Origin: Rhodovarius crocodyli
Lineage (GTDB): Bacteria; Pseudomonadota; Alphaproteobacteria; Acetobacterales; Acetobacteraceae
NCBI RefSeq assembly: GCF_004005855.1
Contig: NZ_SACL01000002.1
Coordinates: 434,001 to 498,000, forward strand
Length of the DNA stretch: 64,000 bases
Direction: 5' to 3'
Part shown: piece by piece, positions 9,366-19,032 of the stretch
Position numbering within the stretch: position 1 is the first letter of the stretch
How the letters are laid out: each line of letters opens with the position of its first letter
The notes under the pieces: model-generated
Told to the model about the DNA's origin: nothing
The model's input: only the letters and a program-made list of their open reading frames with translations
Database searches by the model: none
Program-made: the position numbers and the translations under genes

Positions 9366-10756
9366 TGCCCGGAGATTCCCCGATGATCGAGAACCCCGGG
9401 CATGCCGCGCCGCCGCCGGCGCGCCGCAGGCGCCGCGCCTGGCCCTGGCTGCTGCTGATCCTGCTGGTCGCGGGCGGGGCAGGGGGCTGGTACTGGTGGA
9501 CCCACATGCGCCAGCCCGCGGCCACCGAGGCCCAGCAGGGCCGGCGCGGCGCCGGCCAGGGGCGCCCCGCCATTCCCGTGGCGGCCGCCCCCGCCACCCC
9601 GCGCGATATCCCGATCCGCCTCGCGGCGCTGGGCACCGTGCAGGCGCTGAACAGCGTGACGCTGCGCGCCCAGGTGGAGGGTGTGCTGCTGGAAGTGGCC
9701 GTGACCGAGGGCCAGGAGGTCGAGGCGGGCACCGTGGTCGCCCGGATCGACCCGCGCCCCTATGCCGCGGCGCTGGCCCAGGCGGAGGCCAAGCGCGCCC
9801 AGGACCAGGCCCTGCTGGCCAATGCGCGGGTGGATCTGCAGCGCTATACCGAACTGGCGCGCGCCGCCGGCGCCTCCCGCCAGCAGCTGGATACCCAGCG
9901 CGCGCTGGTGCAGCAGTATGAGGCGCTGATCCAGGCCGATGAGGCCGCCATCGCCTCCGCCCGCACGCAGCTGGATTTCACGACCATCCGCTCCCCGGTC
10001 AATGGCCGGGTGGGGCTGAGGCAGGTGGATCCGGGCAATGTGGTGCGTTCCTCCGACACCAACGGCGTGATGGTGGTGAACCAGCTGCGGCCGATCACCG
10101 TCTCCTTCACATTGCCGCAGCAGCAGCTGCGCCAGGTGCTGACGGCGATGGGCCAGGGGCCGGTCGCGGTGCAGGTGGTGGACGCCGCCGGCCAGACCCA
10201 GGCCGAGGGCACGCTGCTGACGCCGGACAACCAGGTGGACACCACCACGGGCACGGTGCGCTTCAAGGCCACCTTCCCGAACGACAACGGCCTGCTGTGG
10301 CCGGGCGCCTTCGTGAATGTGCGCCTGACGGTGGGCACGCTGCGCCAGGTGCTGACCATCCCGCTGGAGGCGGTGCAGCGCGGCCCGCAGGGCGCCTTCA
10401 CCTTCGTCCTGCAGGAAGACAGCACGGTGAAGCAGCGCCCCCTGACGCTGGGGCTGGTGACGGACCGCGTGGCCGTGGTGCAGCAGGGGCTGCAGCAGGG
10501 TGAGCGGGTGATCACCTCCGGCGCGCTGCGGCTGGATGATGGGGCGCGGGTGGTGATGATGCAGCCCCAAGGCGGCGGGCAAGGTGGCGCCCAACCCGGT
10601 GGTGGCCAACCCGGTGGCGGCCAGCCCGGTGCTGGCCAACGCTGGCGCCGGCCCGGGGCAGAGCAGCCCGGCGCGGGCCAGGAAGCCCCGCAGGGCCAGC
10701 GCCCGGAACGCCGCCAGGCGCCCCAACAGGCCCCCCAACAGGCCCCGGCCCCGTGA
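9356..10756 (+). CDS. mdtA: RND periplasmic adaptor (MdtA-like membrane fusion protein)
   Basis: The 466-residue adaptor bridges the inner-membrane permeases and the outer-membrane factor. One N-terminal membrane anchor (about 25-47) is followed by a barrel-sandwich/lipoyl part (ALGTVQALNSVTLRAQVEG), an alpha-hairpin (about 120-165) and beta-barrel segments (DFTTIRSPVNGRVGLRQVDP; LWPGAFVNVRLTV). The start codon at 9356 overlaps the preceding gene; ATGs at 9365 and 9383 are alternatives. The last 60 residues are a Gly/Gln/Pro-rich tail built of GGGQPGG-like and PQQAPQQAP repeats, absent from ordinary MdtA. The stop overlaps the GTG of the first permease. Confidence 0.92.
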   Translation: MVVMPGDSPMIENPGHAAPPPARRRRRAWPWLLLILLVAGGAGGWYWWTHMRQPAATEAQQGRRGAGQGRPAIPVAAAPATPRDIPIRLAALGTVQALNSVTLRAQVEGVLLEVAVTEGQEVEAGTVVARIDPRPYAAALAQAEAKRAQDQALLANARVDLQRYTELARAAGASRQQLDTQRALVQQYEALIQADEAAIASARTQLDFTTIRSPVNGRVGLRQVDPGNVVRSSDTNGVMVVNQLRPITVSFTLPQQQLRQVLTAMGQGPVAVQVVDAAGQTQAEGTLLTPDNQVDTTTGTVRFKATFPNDNGLLWPGAFVNVRLTVGTLRQVLTIPLEAVQRGPQGAFTFVLQEDSTVKQRPLTLGLVTDRVAVVQQGLQQGERVITSGALRLDDGARVVMMQPQGGGQGGAQPGGGQPGGGQPGAGQRWRRPGAEQPGAGQEAPQGQRPERRQAPQQAPQQAPAP

Positions 10757-13700
10757 ACGTCTCCGCCCCTTTCATCGCACGGCCGGTCGCCACCACGCTG
10801 CTGTCCATCGCCATGCTGCTGGCGGGGCTTCTGGGCTACATGCAGCTGCCGGTCTCGGCCCTGCCGGAGGTGGACTTTCCCACCATCGAGGTCACGACCC
10901 AGCTGCCCGGGGCCTCGCCCGAGACGGCGGCGGTGCAGATCACGGCCTCCCTCGAACGCCAGCTCGGCCAGATCGCCGGGCTGACGACGATGATCTCCTC
11001 CTCCGGGCCCGGCGTGTCGCGCATCACGCTGCAGTTCGACCTGGGGCGGAACATCGACGACGCGGCGCAGGACGTGCAGGCCGCGATCAACGCATCTCGC
11101 GGCACCCTGCCGCAGAACCTTCCCTATCCGCCGGTCTATTCCAAGGTGAACCCGGCCGACCCGCCGATCCTGACGCTCGCGCTCACCTCCGAAACCCTGC
11201 CGATCCATCGCCTGTCCGATGTCGCGGACACGCTGCTGGCGCAGCGGCTCAGCCAGGTCTCCGGCGTGGGGCGCGTCTCGGTGCAGGGCAACATGCGCCC
11301 GGCCGTGCGGATCCAGGCCGATCCGCAGCGCCTCGCGGCCTATGGGCTGTCCATGGAGGACATCCGCAGCGCCGTGGTCAGCGCCAACCAGGCCGGGCCG
11401 AAGGGCTCGCTTGATGGGCCGCGCCAGGCCAGCACGGTCATGGCGAATGACCAGATCACGGCGCCGGCCGATTTCGCGCGCGTCGTCATCGCCTGGCGCA
11501 ACGGCGCGCCCGTGCGCCTGTCCGATGTGGCCAATGTGGTGGACGGGCTGGAGAACACGCTGAACGCCGCCTGGCTGAACGGCAGCCGCGCGGTGCTGCT
11601 GGATGTGCAGCGCCAGCCCGGCGCCAACATCGTGGCCACCGTCGAGCGCCTGCAGGACCAGCTGCAGGGCCTGCAGAACGCCCTGCCGCCCGGCGTGCGC
11701 CTGACCATCGTGGCCGACCGGACGGAGACCATCCGTGCCTCGGTGCATGAGGTGCAGTTCACGCTGATCCTGTCGGTCGTGCTGGTGGTGCTGGTGATCT
11801 ACCTGTTCCTGCACAGCGCGCGCGCGACGCTGGTGCCGGCCGTGGCCCTGCCGCTCTCCATCATCGGCACCTTCGGCGTGATGTGGGTGTGCGGCTTCTC
11901 GATGGACAACCTGTCGCTGATGGCGCTGACCATCGCGACCGGCTTCATCGTGGACGACGCGATCGTGATGATCGAGAACATCGTCCGGCTGATCGAGAAG
12001 GGCGAGAAGCCGCTGGCCGCCGCCTTCAAGGGCGCGGCCCAGATCGGCTTCACCGTCGTATCGCTGACGGTCTCGCTCATCGCGGTGTTCATCCCGCTGT
12101 TGTTCATGACGGGCGTGGTGGGGCGGCTGTTCCGCGAATTCGCCCTCACGCTCACCATCTCCGTCCTCGTCTCCATGGTGGTGTCGCTGACGCTGACGCC
12201 GATGATGACCGGCCTGCTGATGCGCCCCGCCGCCGAGATGAAGCCCGGCCTGCTGCCCCGCATCGCGGAGCGCGGCTTCGACTGGCTGCGCGACCGCTAT
12301 GTCTCCACCCTGGACGTGGCGCTGCGCCACCAGTGGCTGATGCTGCTGGTCACCTTCATCACCATCGGCGCCACCGTCTGGCTGTATGTGGTGGTGCCCA
12401 AGGGCTTCCTGCCGCAGCAGGATACCGGCCTGCTGACGGTCATCACGGAGGTGCCGCAGGATGCCTCCTTCACCCGCCTGGCGGAGCGCCAGCAGGAAGT
12501 CGCGCGCGTGGTGGCCGAGGACCCGGATGTCGCGCGCGTGACGGCGGTGGCCGGGGCGGGCGGCATCAACGCGGCCCAGAACCTGGGCAGCCTGACGGCT
12601 GTTCTGCGCCCGCGCGCGGATCGCGTGGCCAATGCGCAGACGATCGCGGAACGTCTGCAGGCGCGCCTGGCCGCCATTCCCGATGTCTCGGTGCAGATCC
12701 AGTCCGTGCCCGACATCCGCATCGGTGCGCGTGCCAGCGGCACCGCCTTCCAGTACACGCTGAGCGATTCCGACACGGCGCGCCTGGCCGAATGGGTGCC
12801 GCGGCTGGTGTCGCGGCTGCATGACGCGCCGGAGCTGCGCAATGTCGCGAGCGACCTGCGCGATGGCGGGCTGCGCCTCTCGGTGAATGTCGACCGCGAC
12901 CTGGCCGCGCGGCTGGGCGTGACCATCCAGGCGGTGGACGACGTGCTGTATGACAGCTTCGGCCAGCGCCAGATCTCCACCATCTATGGCCAGGCCAACC
13001 AGTACCGCGTGGTGCTGGAGGTCGACCCGGCCATGCGCGACGACCCGGCGCTGATCGGGCTGCTGCGCATTCCGGGGGCCGTCAGCAACACGGGCGGCGG
13101 CACGGGCGCGACCCAGGTGACGTCGGGTGCCACGGTGGCCGCCACCAGCGCCAGTACCAGCGGCAACTACCAGGTGCCGCTATCGGGCATCGCCGCCATC
13201 ACCCGGCAGGCGGGGCCGCTGACCATCACCCGGCAGGACCAGTTCCCCGCCGTCACCATCGGCTTCGACCTCGCGCCCGGCGTCTCGCTCGGCCATGCGG
13301 TGCAGGCCATCGAGGGCGCCCAGCGCGCGCTCGGCATGCCCGACACCATGCAGGGCGAGTTTTCCGGCGACGCGGCGGAGTTCGCCAGTTCGCTGGCCAG
13401 CGAGCCCTATCTGATCCTGGCCGCCGTGGTGGTGATCTATCTCGTGCTCGGCATGCTGTACGAGAGCGCGATCCATCCCATCACCATCCTCTCCACCCTG
13501 CCTTCGGCCGGCATCGGCGCGCTGCTGGCGCTGTGGTTCATGGGGCTGGATCTGTCGGTCGTGGGGCTGATCGGCATCGTGCTGCTGATGGGCATCGTGA
13601 AGAAGAACGCGATCATGATGATCGACTTCGCGCTGGAGGCGCAGCGCGACGAGGGTATGACCTCCTTCGAGGCGATCCGCGAGGCCTGCGTGCTGCGCTT

Positions 13701-13935
13701 CCGCCCCATCATGATGACCACCATGGCCGCCCTGCTGGGCGCCGTGCCGCTGGTGCTGGGCGACGGGCCGGGCAGCGAGCTGCGCCTGCCGCTCGGTGTG
13801 TCCGTCATCGGCGGGCTGCTGCTGAGCCAGGTGATCACCCTCTACACCACCCCCGTCATCTACCTGGCGCTGGAACGGCTGCGGCCGAGCCGCGCGCCGG
13901 AACCCATCCCCCGCTCCTCCCTCGGGGAGGGCTGA
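10753..13935 (+). CDS. mdtB: RND multidrug efflux permease, MdtB-like
   Basis: The 1060-residue inner-membrane proton antiporter is a full-length HAE1 RND protein. It starts at a GTG that overlaps the adaptor stop (MNVSAPFIARPVATTLLSI). TM4 carries the proton-relay aspartates D401-D402 (GFIVDDAIVMIE). The segment PPVYSKVNPADPPILTLA is close to MdtB. Periplasmic porter loops are complete. A low-complexity insert rich in Gly, Ser, Thr and Ala lies around 780-800 in the second porter region. It is followed three bases later by a second, divergent permease, as in mdtBC systems that assemble mixed trimers. Confidence 0.93.
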   Translation: MNVSAPFIARPVATTLLSIAMLLAGLLGYMQLPVSALPEVDFPTIEVTTQLPGASPETAAVQITASLERQLGQIAGLTTMISSSGPGVSRITLQFDLGRNIDDAAQDVQAAINASRGTLPQNLPYPPVYSKVNPADPPILTLALTSETLPIHRLSDVADTLLAQRLSQVSGVGRVSVQGNMRPAVRIQADPQRLAAYGLSMEDIRSAVVSANQAGPKGSLDGPRQASTVMANDQITAPADFARVVIAWRNGAPVRLSDVANVVDGLENTLNAAWLNGSRAVLLDVQRQPGANIVATVERLQDQLQGLQNALPPGVRLTIVADRTETIRASVHEVQFTLILSVVLVVLVIYLFLHSARATLVPAVALPLSIIGTFGVMWVCGFSMDNLSLMALTIATGFIVDDAIVMIENIVRLIEKGEKPLAAAFKGAAQIGFTVVSLTVSLIAVFIPLLFMTGVVGRLFREFALTLTISVLVSMVVSLTLTPMMTGLLMRPAAEMKPGLLPRIAERGFDWLRDRYVSTLDVALRHQWLMLLVTFITIGATVWLYVVVPKGFLPQQDTGLLTVITEVPQDASFTRLAERQQEVARVVAEDPDVARVTAVAGAGGINAAQNLGSLTAVLRPRADRVANAQTIAERLQARLAAIPDVSVQIQSVPDIRIGARASGTAFQYTLSDSDTARLAEWVPRLVSRLHDAPELRNVASDLRDGGLRLSVNVDRDLAARLGVTIQAVDDVLYDSFGQRQISTIYGQANQYRVVLEVDPAMRDDPALIGLLRIPGAVSNTGGGTGATQVTSGATVAATSASTSGNYQVPLSGIAAITRQAGPLTITRQDQFPAVTIGFDLAPGVSLGHAVQAIEGAQRALGMPDTMQGEFSGDAAEFASSLASEPYLILAAVVVIYLVLGMLYESAIHPITILSTLPSAGIGALLALWFMGLDLSVVGLIGIVLLMGIVKKNAIMMIDFALEAQRDEGMTSFEAIREACVLRFRPIMMTTMAALLGAVPLVLGDGPGSELRLPLGVSVIGGLLLSQVITLYTTPVIYLALERLRPSRAPEPIPRSSLGEG

Positions 13936-13938
13936 ACC

Positions 13939-16900
13939 ATGTCGATCTCGGCCCCCTTCATCATGCGGCCGATCGCGACGACCATGCTCGCGATCGGCAT
14001 CGCGCTGGCCGGGATCGTAGCGTGGTTCGGGCTGGCGGTGGCGCCCCTGCCGCGGGTGGACCTGCCGACCATCGTGGTGAACGCCAGCCAGCCGGGCGCG
14101 GACCCGGCAGTGATGGCGGCCTCCGTCGCAGCACCGCTGGAACGGCATCTGGGCGCCATCGCGGGCGTGACCGAGATCACGTCGACCTCCGCCCTCGGCA
14201 GCACCTCGATCGTCGTGCAGTTCGACCTGAACCGCCCGGTGGCGGAGGCCGCGAAGGACGTGATGGCGGCCATCAACGCCGCCGGCAGCGACCTGCCGGC
14301 CGGCCTGCCCAACCCGCCCACCTTCCGCCGCGCCAACCCGGCCGATGCGCCCGTGCTGATCATGGCCATCACCTCCGACCAGCTGGAGCCCTCGGCGGTC
14401 TATGACGCGGTGGACAGCATCGTCTCCCCGCGCATCGCCCGCGTGCCGGGCGTGGCCCAGGTGGTGGTGACGGGCGCCGAGCAGCCGGCCGTGCGCGTGC
14501 AGGTGGACCCGGCGGCCGCGGCCTCGGCCGGCATCACGCTCGAGAACATCCGCTCCACCATCACCTCCTCCAACGTCACCCAGCCGGTGGGGCTGTTCGA
14601 CAACGGCGTGCATGCGGGCGCCATCACGGTGAATGACCGCATCGAGCGGCCGGAGGACTATGCCAACCTGATCCTGCGCACTTCCAACGGCGCCATCATG
14701 CGCCTGTCGGATGTGGCCCGGGTCTCGCCCGGGGTGCGGGACCGCCGGCAGGGCGGCAACTACAACGGCCGGCCCGCCGTGCTGATGATCATCTTCAAGC
14801 AGCCGGACGCCAATGTGATCGAGGTGGTGGACGGCATCCGCGGCATGCTGCCCACGCTGCAGCGCTGGATCCCGGCGGGCATCGACATCAACATCATGCG
14901 CGACCGCACCCAGACCATCCGCGCCAGCGTGCTGGATGTGCAGCACACGCTCTACATCTCGATCGCGCTGGTGGTGATGGTCGTCGCGATCTTCCTGCGC
15001 CGCTTCTCTGCCGTGCTGGCGGCGGCCATCGCGGTGCCGCTCTCGCTGCTCGGCACGCTGGCGGCCATGTGGCTGATCGGCGCCTCGCTCGACAACCTGT
15101 CGCTGATGGCGCTCACCATCTCGGTGGGCTTCGTGGTGGACGACGCCATCGTGATGATCGAGCAGATGATGCGCCTGCGCGAGCGTGGCGTGCCGCCCTT
15201 GCGGGCCGCGCTCGAAGGCGCGCGGCGCATCGGCTTCACGGTGGTCTCCATCACCGTCTCGCTGATCGCGGTGTTCATCCCGCTGCTGTTCATGCCGGGG
15301 GTGGTGGGGCGGCTGTTCCGCGAATTCTCCATCGTGCTGGCCGTGGCGGTCGCACTCTCGGCCGTCATCTCCCTGACCGTGACACCCATGGTGGCCGGGC
15401 GCCTCGGCACCGGAGAGGAGAAGCCGCCCGGCTGGTTCGGCCGCCGGTTCGAGCGCCTGATGGACTGGATCATCGAGGGCTACATGCGCAGCCTGGCGGT
15501 GGTGCTGCGCTGGTCGCGCCTGGCGCTGCTGTTCACCGTGGCGCTCGTGGGCGTCACGGTCTGGCTCTACATCATCGTGCCCAAGGACTTCTTTCCGCAG
15601 CAGGATACCGGACTGATCGCGGGCGCGGTGCAGGCCGCGCCCGATACCTCCTTCCAGACCATGATGCAGCGCCAGACGGAGGCCAGCCGCATCATCATGC
15701 AGGACCCCGCGGTGGCGGCGGTCGGCGGCTCCGTCGGGGGCGGCAGCGGGCGCGGCGGCGTCAGCTCCGCCAGCCTGTTCGTCTCCCTGAAGCCGCTGGA
15801 GGAGCGGCCGGGCGTCACGGCCGACATGGTGATCAACCGGCTGCGCCCGCAGCTGGGGCGCATCGCCGGCACCCAGACCTTCCTGCGCGCCGTGCAGGAC
15901 ATCAATGTGGGCGGGCGGTCGGGCAATGCGCAGTTCCAGTACGCGCTGCTGGCGGCCGACCTGGATGAGCTGCAGAACTGGTCCGAGGCGCTGGTGCGCC
16001 GCCTGAAGGAGATACCGCAGCTGCAGGATGTCTCCTCCGACCAGCAGCGCGCGGGGCTGATCACGCGGCTGGTGGTGGACCGGGATGCCGCCGCGCGCCT
16101 GGGCCTGACGGTGCAGGGCATCAACGCCGTGCTGAACAACGCCTTCGCCCAGCGCCAGGTCAGCGTGATCTACCGCACGCGCAACCAGTACCGCGTGGTG
16201 ATGGAGATCGACCCGGCGCTGACCGAGGACCCCAACCAGCTGATGCGCATCTTCCTGCCCGGGCGGGGCGGCACCTCCATCCCGCTCGGCGCGGTGGCGC
16301 GGCTGGAACGGGCCAGCGCGCCGCTGGCCATCATGCACCAGGGGCAGTTCCCGGCCTCGACCATCACCTTCAACCTGGCACCCGGCGTGGCGCTGGGTGA
16401 GGCATCCACCCTGGTCGAGCAGGCGCAGCGCGACATCGGCATGCCGCCCAGCGTGCGCGGCGAATTCGCGGGCAATGCGCGGGTGTTCCGCTCGGTCCAG
16501 CAGGGGCAGGGGCTGCTGGTGCTGGCGGCTCTCGCCTGCATCTATCTCGTGCTCGGCATCCTGTATGAGGACCCGTGGCACCCGATCACCATCATCTCCA
16601 CCCTGCCCACGGCGGGCATCGGCGCGCTGCTGGCGCTGATGCTGACGGGCACGCCCTTCACCGTGATCGCGCTGATCGGCGTGATCCTGCTGATGGGCAT
16701 CGTGAAGAAGAACGGCATCATGATGGTGGACTTCGCGCTGGAGCATGAGCGCGAGGAGGGCGCGGCCCCGATGGAGGCCATCCTGGCCGCCTGCCGCGAG
16801 CGTTTCCGCCCCATCCTGATGACGACGCTGGCCGCCCTGCTGGGGGCCGTGCCCCTGGCCATCGGCGCGGGGGCAGGCAGCGAGCTGCGCCGGCCGCTCG

Positions 16901-17031
16901 GCATCGCCATCATCGGTGGGCTGGCGCTGTCGCAGATCCTCACGCTCTACACCACGCCCGTGGTGTATCTGGCCCTCGAAAGGCTGAAGGCGCGGCTGGG
17001 CAGCAGGACGCGGAAGGTGGCGACGGCCTGA
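13939..17031 (+). CDS. mdtC: RND multidrug efflux permease, MdtC-like
   Basis: This second RND permease of 1030 residues (MSISAPFIMRPIATTMLAIG) is clearly related to, but not a recent copy of, the preceding one. It keeps the TM4 aspartates D401-D402 (GFVVDDAIVMIE) and the GIVKKNGIMMVDFALE segment. The LPRVDLPTIVVNASQPGADP start and the GGGSGRGG loop match MdtC-type partners. Pairing with the MdtB-like protein as a B2C1-type trimer is expected from the family. It is the last gene of the marR efflux operon; the next gene starts 92 bases later. Confidence 0.92.
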   Translation: MSISAPFIMRPIATTMLAIGIALAGIVAWFGLAVAPLPRVDLPTIVVNASQPGADPAVMAASVAAPLERHLGAIAGVTEITSTSALGSTSIVVQFDLNRPVAEAAKDVMAAINAAGSDLPAGLPNPPTFRRANPADAPVLIMAITSDQLEPSAVYDAVDSIVSPRIARVPGVAQVVVTGAEQPAVRVQVDPAAAASAGITLENIRSTITSSNVTQPVGLFDNGVHAGAITVNDRIERPEDYANLILRTSNGAIMRLSDVARVSPGVRDRRQGGNYNGRPAVLMIIFKQPDANVIEVVDGIRGMLPTLQRWIPAGIDINIMRDRTQTIRASVLDVQHTLYISIALVVMVVAIFLRRFSAVLAAAIAVPLSLLGTLAAMWLIGASLDNLSLMALTISVGFVVDDAIVMIEQMMRLRERGVPPLRAALEGARRIGFTVVSITVSLIAVFIPLLFMPGVVGRLFREFSIVLAVAVALSAVISLTVTPMVAGRLGTGEEKPPGWFGRRFERLMDWIIEGYMRSLAVVLRWSRLALLFTVALVGVTVWLYIIVPKDFFPQQDTGLIAGAVQAAPDTSFQTMMQRQTEASRIIMQDPAVAAVGGSVGGGSGRGGVSSASLFVSLKPLEERPGVTADMVINRLRPQLGRIAGTQTFLRAVQDINVGGRSGNAQFQYALLAADLDELQNWSEALVRRLKEIPQLQDVSSDQQRAGLITRLVVDRDAAARLGLTVQGINAVLNNAFAQRQVSVIYRTRNQYRVVMEIDPALTEDPNQLMRIFLPGRGGTSIPLGAVARLERASAPLAIMHQGQFPASTITFNLAPGVALGEASTLVEQAQRDIGMPPSVRGEFAGNARVFRSVQQGQGLLVLAALACIYLVLGILYEDPWHPITIISTLPTAGIGALLALMLTGTPFTVIALIGVILLMGIVKKNGIMMVDFALEHEREEGAAPMEAILAACRERFRPILMTTLAALLGAVPLAIGAGAGSELRRPLGIAIIGGLALSQILTLYTTPVVYLALERLKARLGSRTRKVATA

Positions 17032-17123
17032 GGCGGGGCGGCGCCGAAAAGGTACGAAGGGTGCAAGCCCGAAGCGGGCGCACAAGGGCAGGTTGAGGCC
17101 ATACACCTCACAAGGACCTTCCC

Positions 17124-17777
17124 ATGGCCCTCACCGCTACGCCGACCCCCGGCAAGATGCTGCTGAACGCCGATGACCACATCCTGGTCATGATCGACTT
17201 CCAGTCGCAGATGTCCTTCGCCACCAAATCCATCGACGCGGTGAACCTGCGCAACAACGCGGCCCTGATCTCACACGCGGCGGCCGGCTTCGGCGTCTCC
17301 ACCATCCTGACCACCGTGGCCGAGAAGTCCTTCTCGGGCCCGATGTTCAGCGAGATCACGGATGCCTTCCCCGGCCAGGCGCTGCTCGACCGCACCTCCA
17401 TGAACACCTGGGAGGATGCCGCGGTGATCGAGGAGATCAACCGCATCGGCAAGCCGCGCATCGTCCTCGCCGGGCTGTGGACGGGCGTGTGCATCGTGGG
17501 CCCCGCGCTGTCGGCCATCGACCAGGGCTTCGAGGTGTATGTGATCGCGGATGCCTGCGGCGATGTCTCGACCGAGGCGCATGAGCGCGCGATGGAGCGC
17601 ATGATCCAGGCCGGCGCCCGCCCGATGACCAGCCTGCAGTATCTGCTGGAGCTGCAGCGCGACTGGGCCCGCACCGGCACCTACGAGATGACGACCGGAA
17701 TCGCCAAGAAGTTCGGCGGTTCCTATGGCCTGGGAATCATCTACGCCAAGTCCATGTTCGGCGCGCATGAAGGCTGA
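17124..17777 (+). CDS. Isochorismatase-fold hydrolase, YcaC-like
   Basis: The 217-residue cysteine hydrolase has the YcaC-type active site: D25 (VMIDFQ), R90 ([12 protein letters not shown], where the YcaC branch has Arg in place of Lys) and C123 ([19 protein letters not shown]). Length and spacing match the family, whose physiological substrates are poorly known amides or thioesters. The gene starts a plus-strand run with an alpha/beta hydrolase (overlap of 11 bases), XapX, an amidohydrolase, DoxX and an MFS carrier. The function is therefore assigned only to family level. Confidence 0.88.
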   Translation: MALTATPTPGKMLLNADDHILVMIDFQSQMSFATKSIDAVNLRNNAALISHAAAGFGVSTILTTVAEKSFSGPMFSEITDAFPGQALLDRTSMNTWEDAAVIEEINRIGKPRIVLAGLWTGVCIVGPALSAIDQGFEVYVIADACGDVSTEAHERAMERMIQAGARPMTSLQYLLELQRDWARTGTYEMTTGIAKKFGGSYGLGIIYAKSMFGAHEG

Positions 17778-18708
17778 GGCCACCCGCCGTGAGGGGGCGG
17801 CCCTGCTGGCCGCTTCCGCCATGCTGCCGGCCCTGGGCCGGGCGTCCACCACAAGCGAAGGACAGACCGCGATGAGCACCGTGACCACGCCCGATGGCGT
17901 CGAGATCTTCTACAAGGATTGGGGCCCGAAGAGCGCCCAGCCGATCATGTTCCACCATGGCTGGCCGCTGAGCGCCGATGACTGGGACGCGCAGATGCTG
18001 TTCTTCCTGTCGAAGGGCTTCCGCGTGGTGGCCCATGACCGGCGCGGCCATGGGCGCTCGGCCCAGGTGGCGGACGGCCATGACATGGACCACTACGCCG
18101 CCGATGCCTTCGCGGTGGTGCAGCATCTGGACCTGCGCAATGCCGTGCATATCGGCCATTCGACCGGCGGCGGCGAGGTCGCGCGCTATGTCGCGAAGCA
18201 CGGCCAGCCCGCCGGCCGCGTGGCCAAGGCCGTGCTGGTCAGCGCCGTGCCGCCGCTGATGCTGAAGACCCCCGCCAACCCCGAGGGCCTGCCCATCGAG
18301 GTGTTCGACGGCTTCCGCGCGGCGCTCGCGGCCAACCGCGCGCAGTTCTTCCGCGACGTGCCGGCCGGGCCCTTCTATGGCTTCAACCGCCCGGGGGCGA
18401 CCGTGCATGAGGGCGTGATCCAGAACTGGTGGCGCCAGGGCATGATGGGTGGTGCCAAGGCGCATTACGACGGCATCAAGGCCTTCTCCGAGACCGACCA
18501 GACCGATGACCTGCGCGCCATCACGGTGCCCACGCTGGTGCTGCACGGCGATGACGACCAGATCGTGCCCATCGCCGATGCCGCGTTGAAGTCGGCGCCT
18601 CTGCTCAGCCGCGGCACGCTGAAGGTCTATCCCGGCTTCTCGCACGGGATGCTGACGGTGAACGCCGACACGCTGAACGCCGATCTGCTGGCCTTCATCC
18701 AGGCGTGA
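17767..18708 (+). CDS. Alpha/beta hydrolase (non-heme chloroperoxidase-like)
   Basis: The core from the internal ATG at 17872 ([18 protein letters not shown]) is a standard 278-residue esterase/perhydrolase. It has an oxyanion HHGWPL segment, nucleophile S97 in GHSTGG, an acid in [11 protein letters not shown] and a histidine in PGFSHGML. An in-frame ATG at 17767 adds 35 residues that read like an export signal: [19 protein letters not shown] after a charged start. Both starts look usable: the upstream one overlaps the previous gene, the internal one has GAAGGA ahead of it. The longer form is given here. Substrates are likely small esters or acids. Confidence 0.85.
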   Translation: MKAEATRREGAALLAASAMLPALGRASTTSEGQTAMSTVTTPDGVEIFYKDWGPKSAQPIMFHHGWPLSADDWDAQMLFFLSKGFRVVAHDRRGHGRSAQVADGHDMDHYAADAFAVVQHLDLRNAVHIGHSTGGGEVARYVAKHGQPAGRVAKAVLVSAVPPLMLKTPANPEGLPIEVFDGFRAALAANRAQFFRDVPAGPFYGFNRPGATVHEGVIQNWWRQGMMGGAKAHYDGIKAFSETDQTDDLRAITVPTLVLHGDDDQIVPIADAALKSAPLLSRGTLKVYPGFSHGMLTVNADTLNADLLAFIQA

Positions 18709-18715
18709 ACCCCGC

Positions 18716-18737
18716 GGGCGGGCCGCGCGGCCCGCCC
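18716..18737. other. Perfect 22-base GC palindrome between genes
   Basis: An 11+11 base perfect palindrome (GGGCGGGCCGC and its complement) begins seven bases after the alpha/beta hydrolase stop and is followed by CCTTTCC. It would form a very stable hairpin in RNA, but lacks a real U tract. It may attenuate read-through or protect the upstream transcript, 18 bases before the xapX start. Confidence 0.5.
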
Positions 18738-18755
18738 CTTTCCGAGAGCAATCAC

Positions 18756-19016
18756 ATGAAGGTCTATCTCGCCTCGATCGGCGCGGGGCTGCTGGTGGGC
18801 GTGGTCTACAGCCTGCTCAACGTCCGCTCCCCCGCGCCGCCCGTGGTGGCGCTGCTCGGCCTGCTCGGCATCCTGCTGGGTGAGCAGATCGTGCCGCTGG
18901 CCAGGCGCGTCTTCGCCGGCCACCCGATCAGCGTCTCCGTCATCATGGAAGACAGCCGCAACCACCTGTTCGGCCACCTGCCGTCGCGCGCCGCCAAGCC
19001 CGCCGACGAAGCGTAA
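18756..19016 (+). CDS. XapX domain protein (DUF1427)
   Basis: The 86-residue small membrane protein has two predicted membrane segments (about 3-20 and 27-45) and the XapX hallmark sequence LLNVRSPAPPVVALLGLLG followed by GEQIVPL. A polar C-terminal tail of about 40 residues follows. No biochemical role is known for the family; it often sits beside hydrolases such as these. The ATG at 18756 gives exactly the family N-terminus (MKVYLASIGAGLLVG); the longer open frame upstream is not conserved. Confidence 0.88.
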   Translation: MKVYLASIGAGLLVGVVYSLLNVRSPAPPVVALLGLLGILLGEQIVPLARRVFAGHPISVSVIMEDSRNHLFGHLPSRAAKPADEA

Positions 19017-19032
19017 TTCCGGAGAACCCGCC

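Noticed and set aside
13180-17106. A 1308-codon minus-strand open frame across both RND permeases, and a 992-codon one at 9844-12822
   Set aside because: They are antisense shadows caused by high GC3. Their translations are His/Gln/Arg/Gly-rich without domain structure, while the plus-strand frames are full RND proteins.
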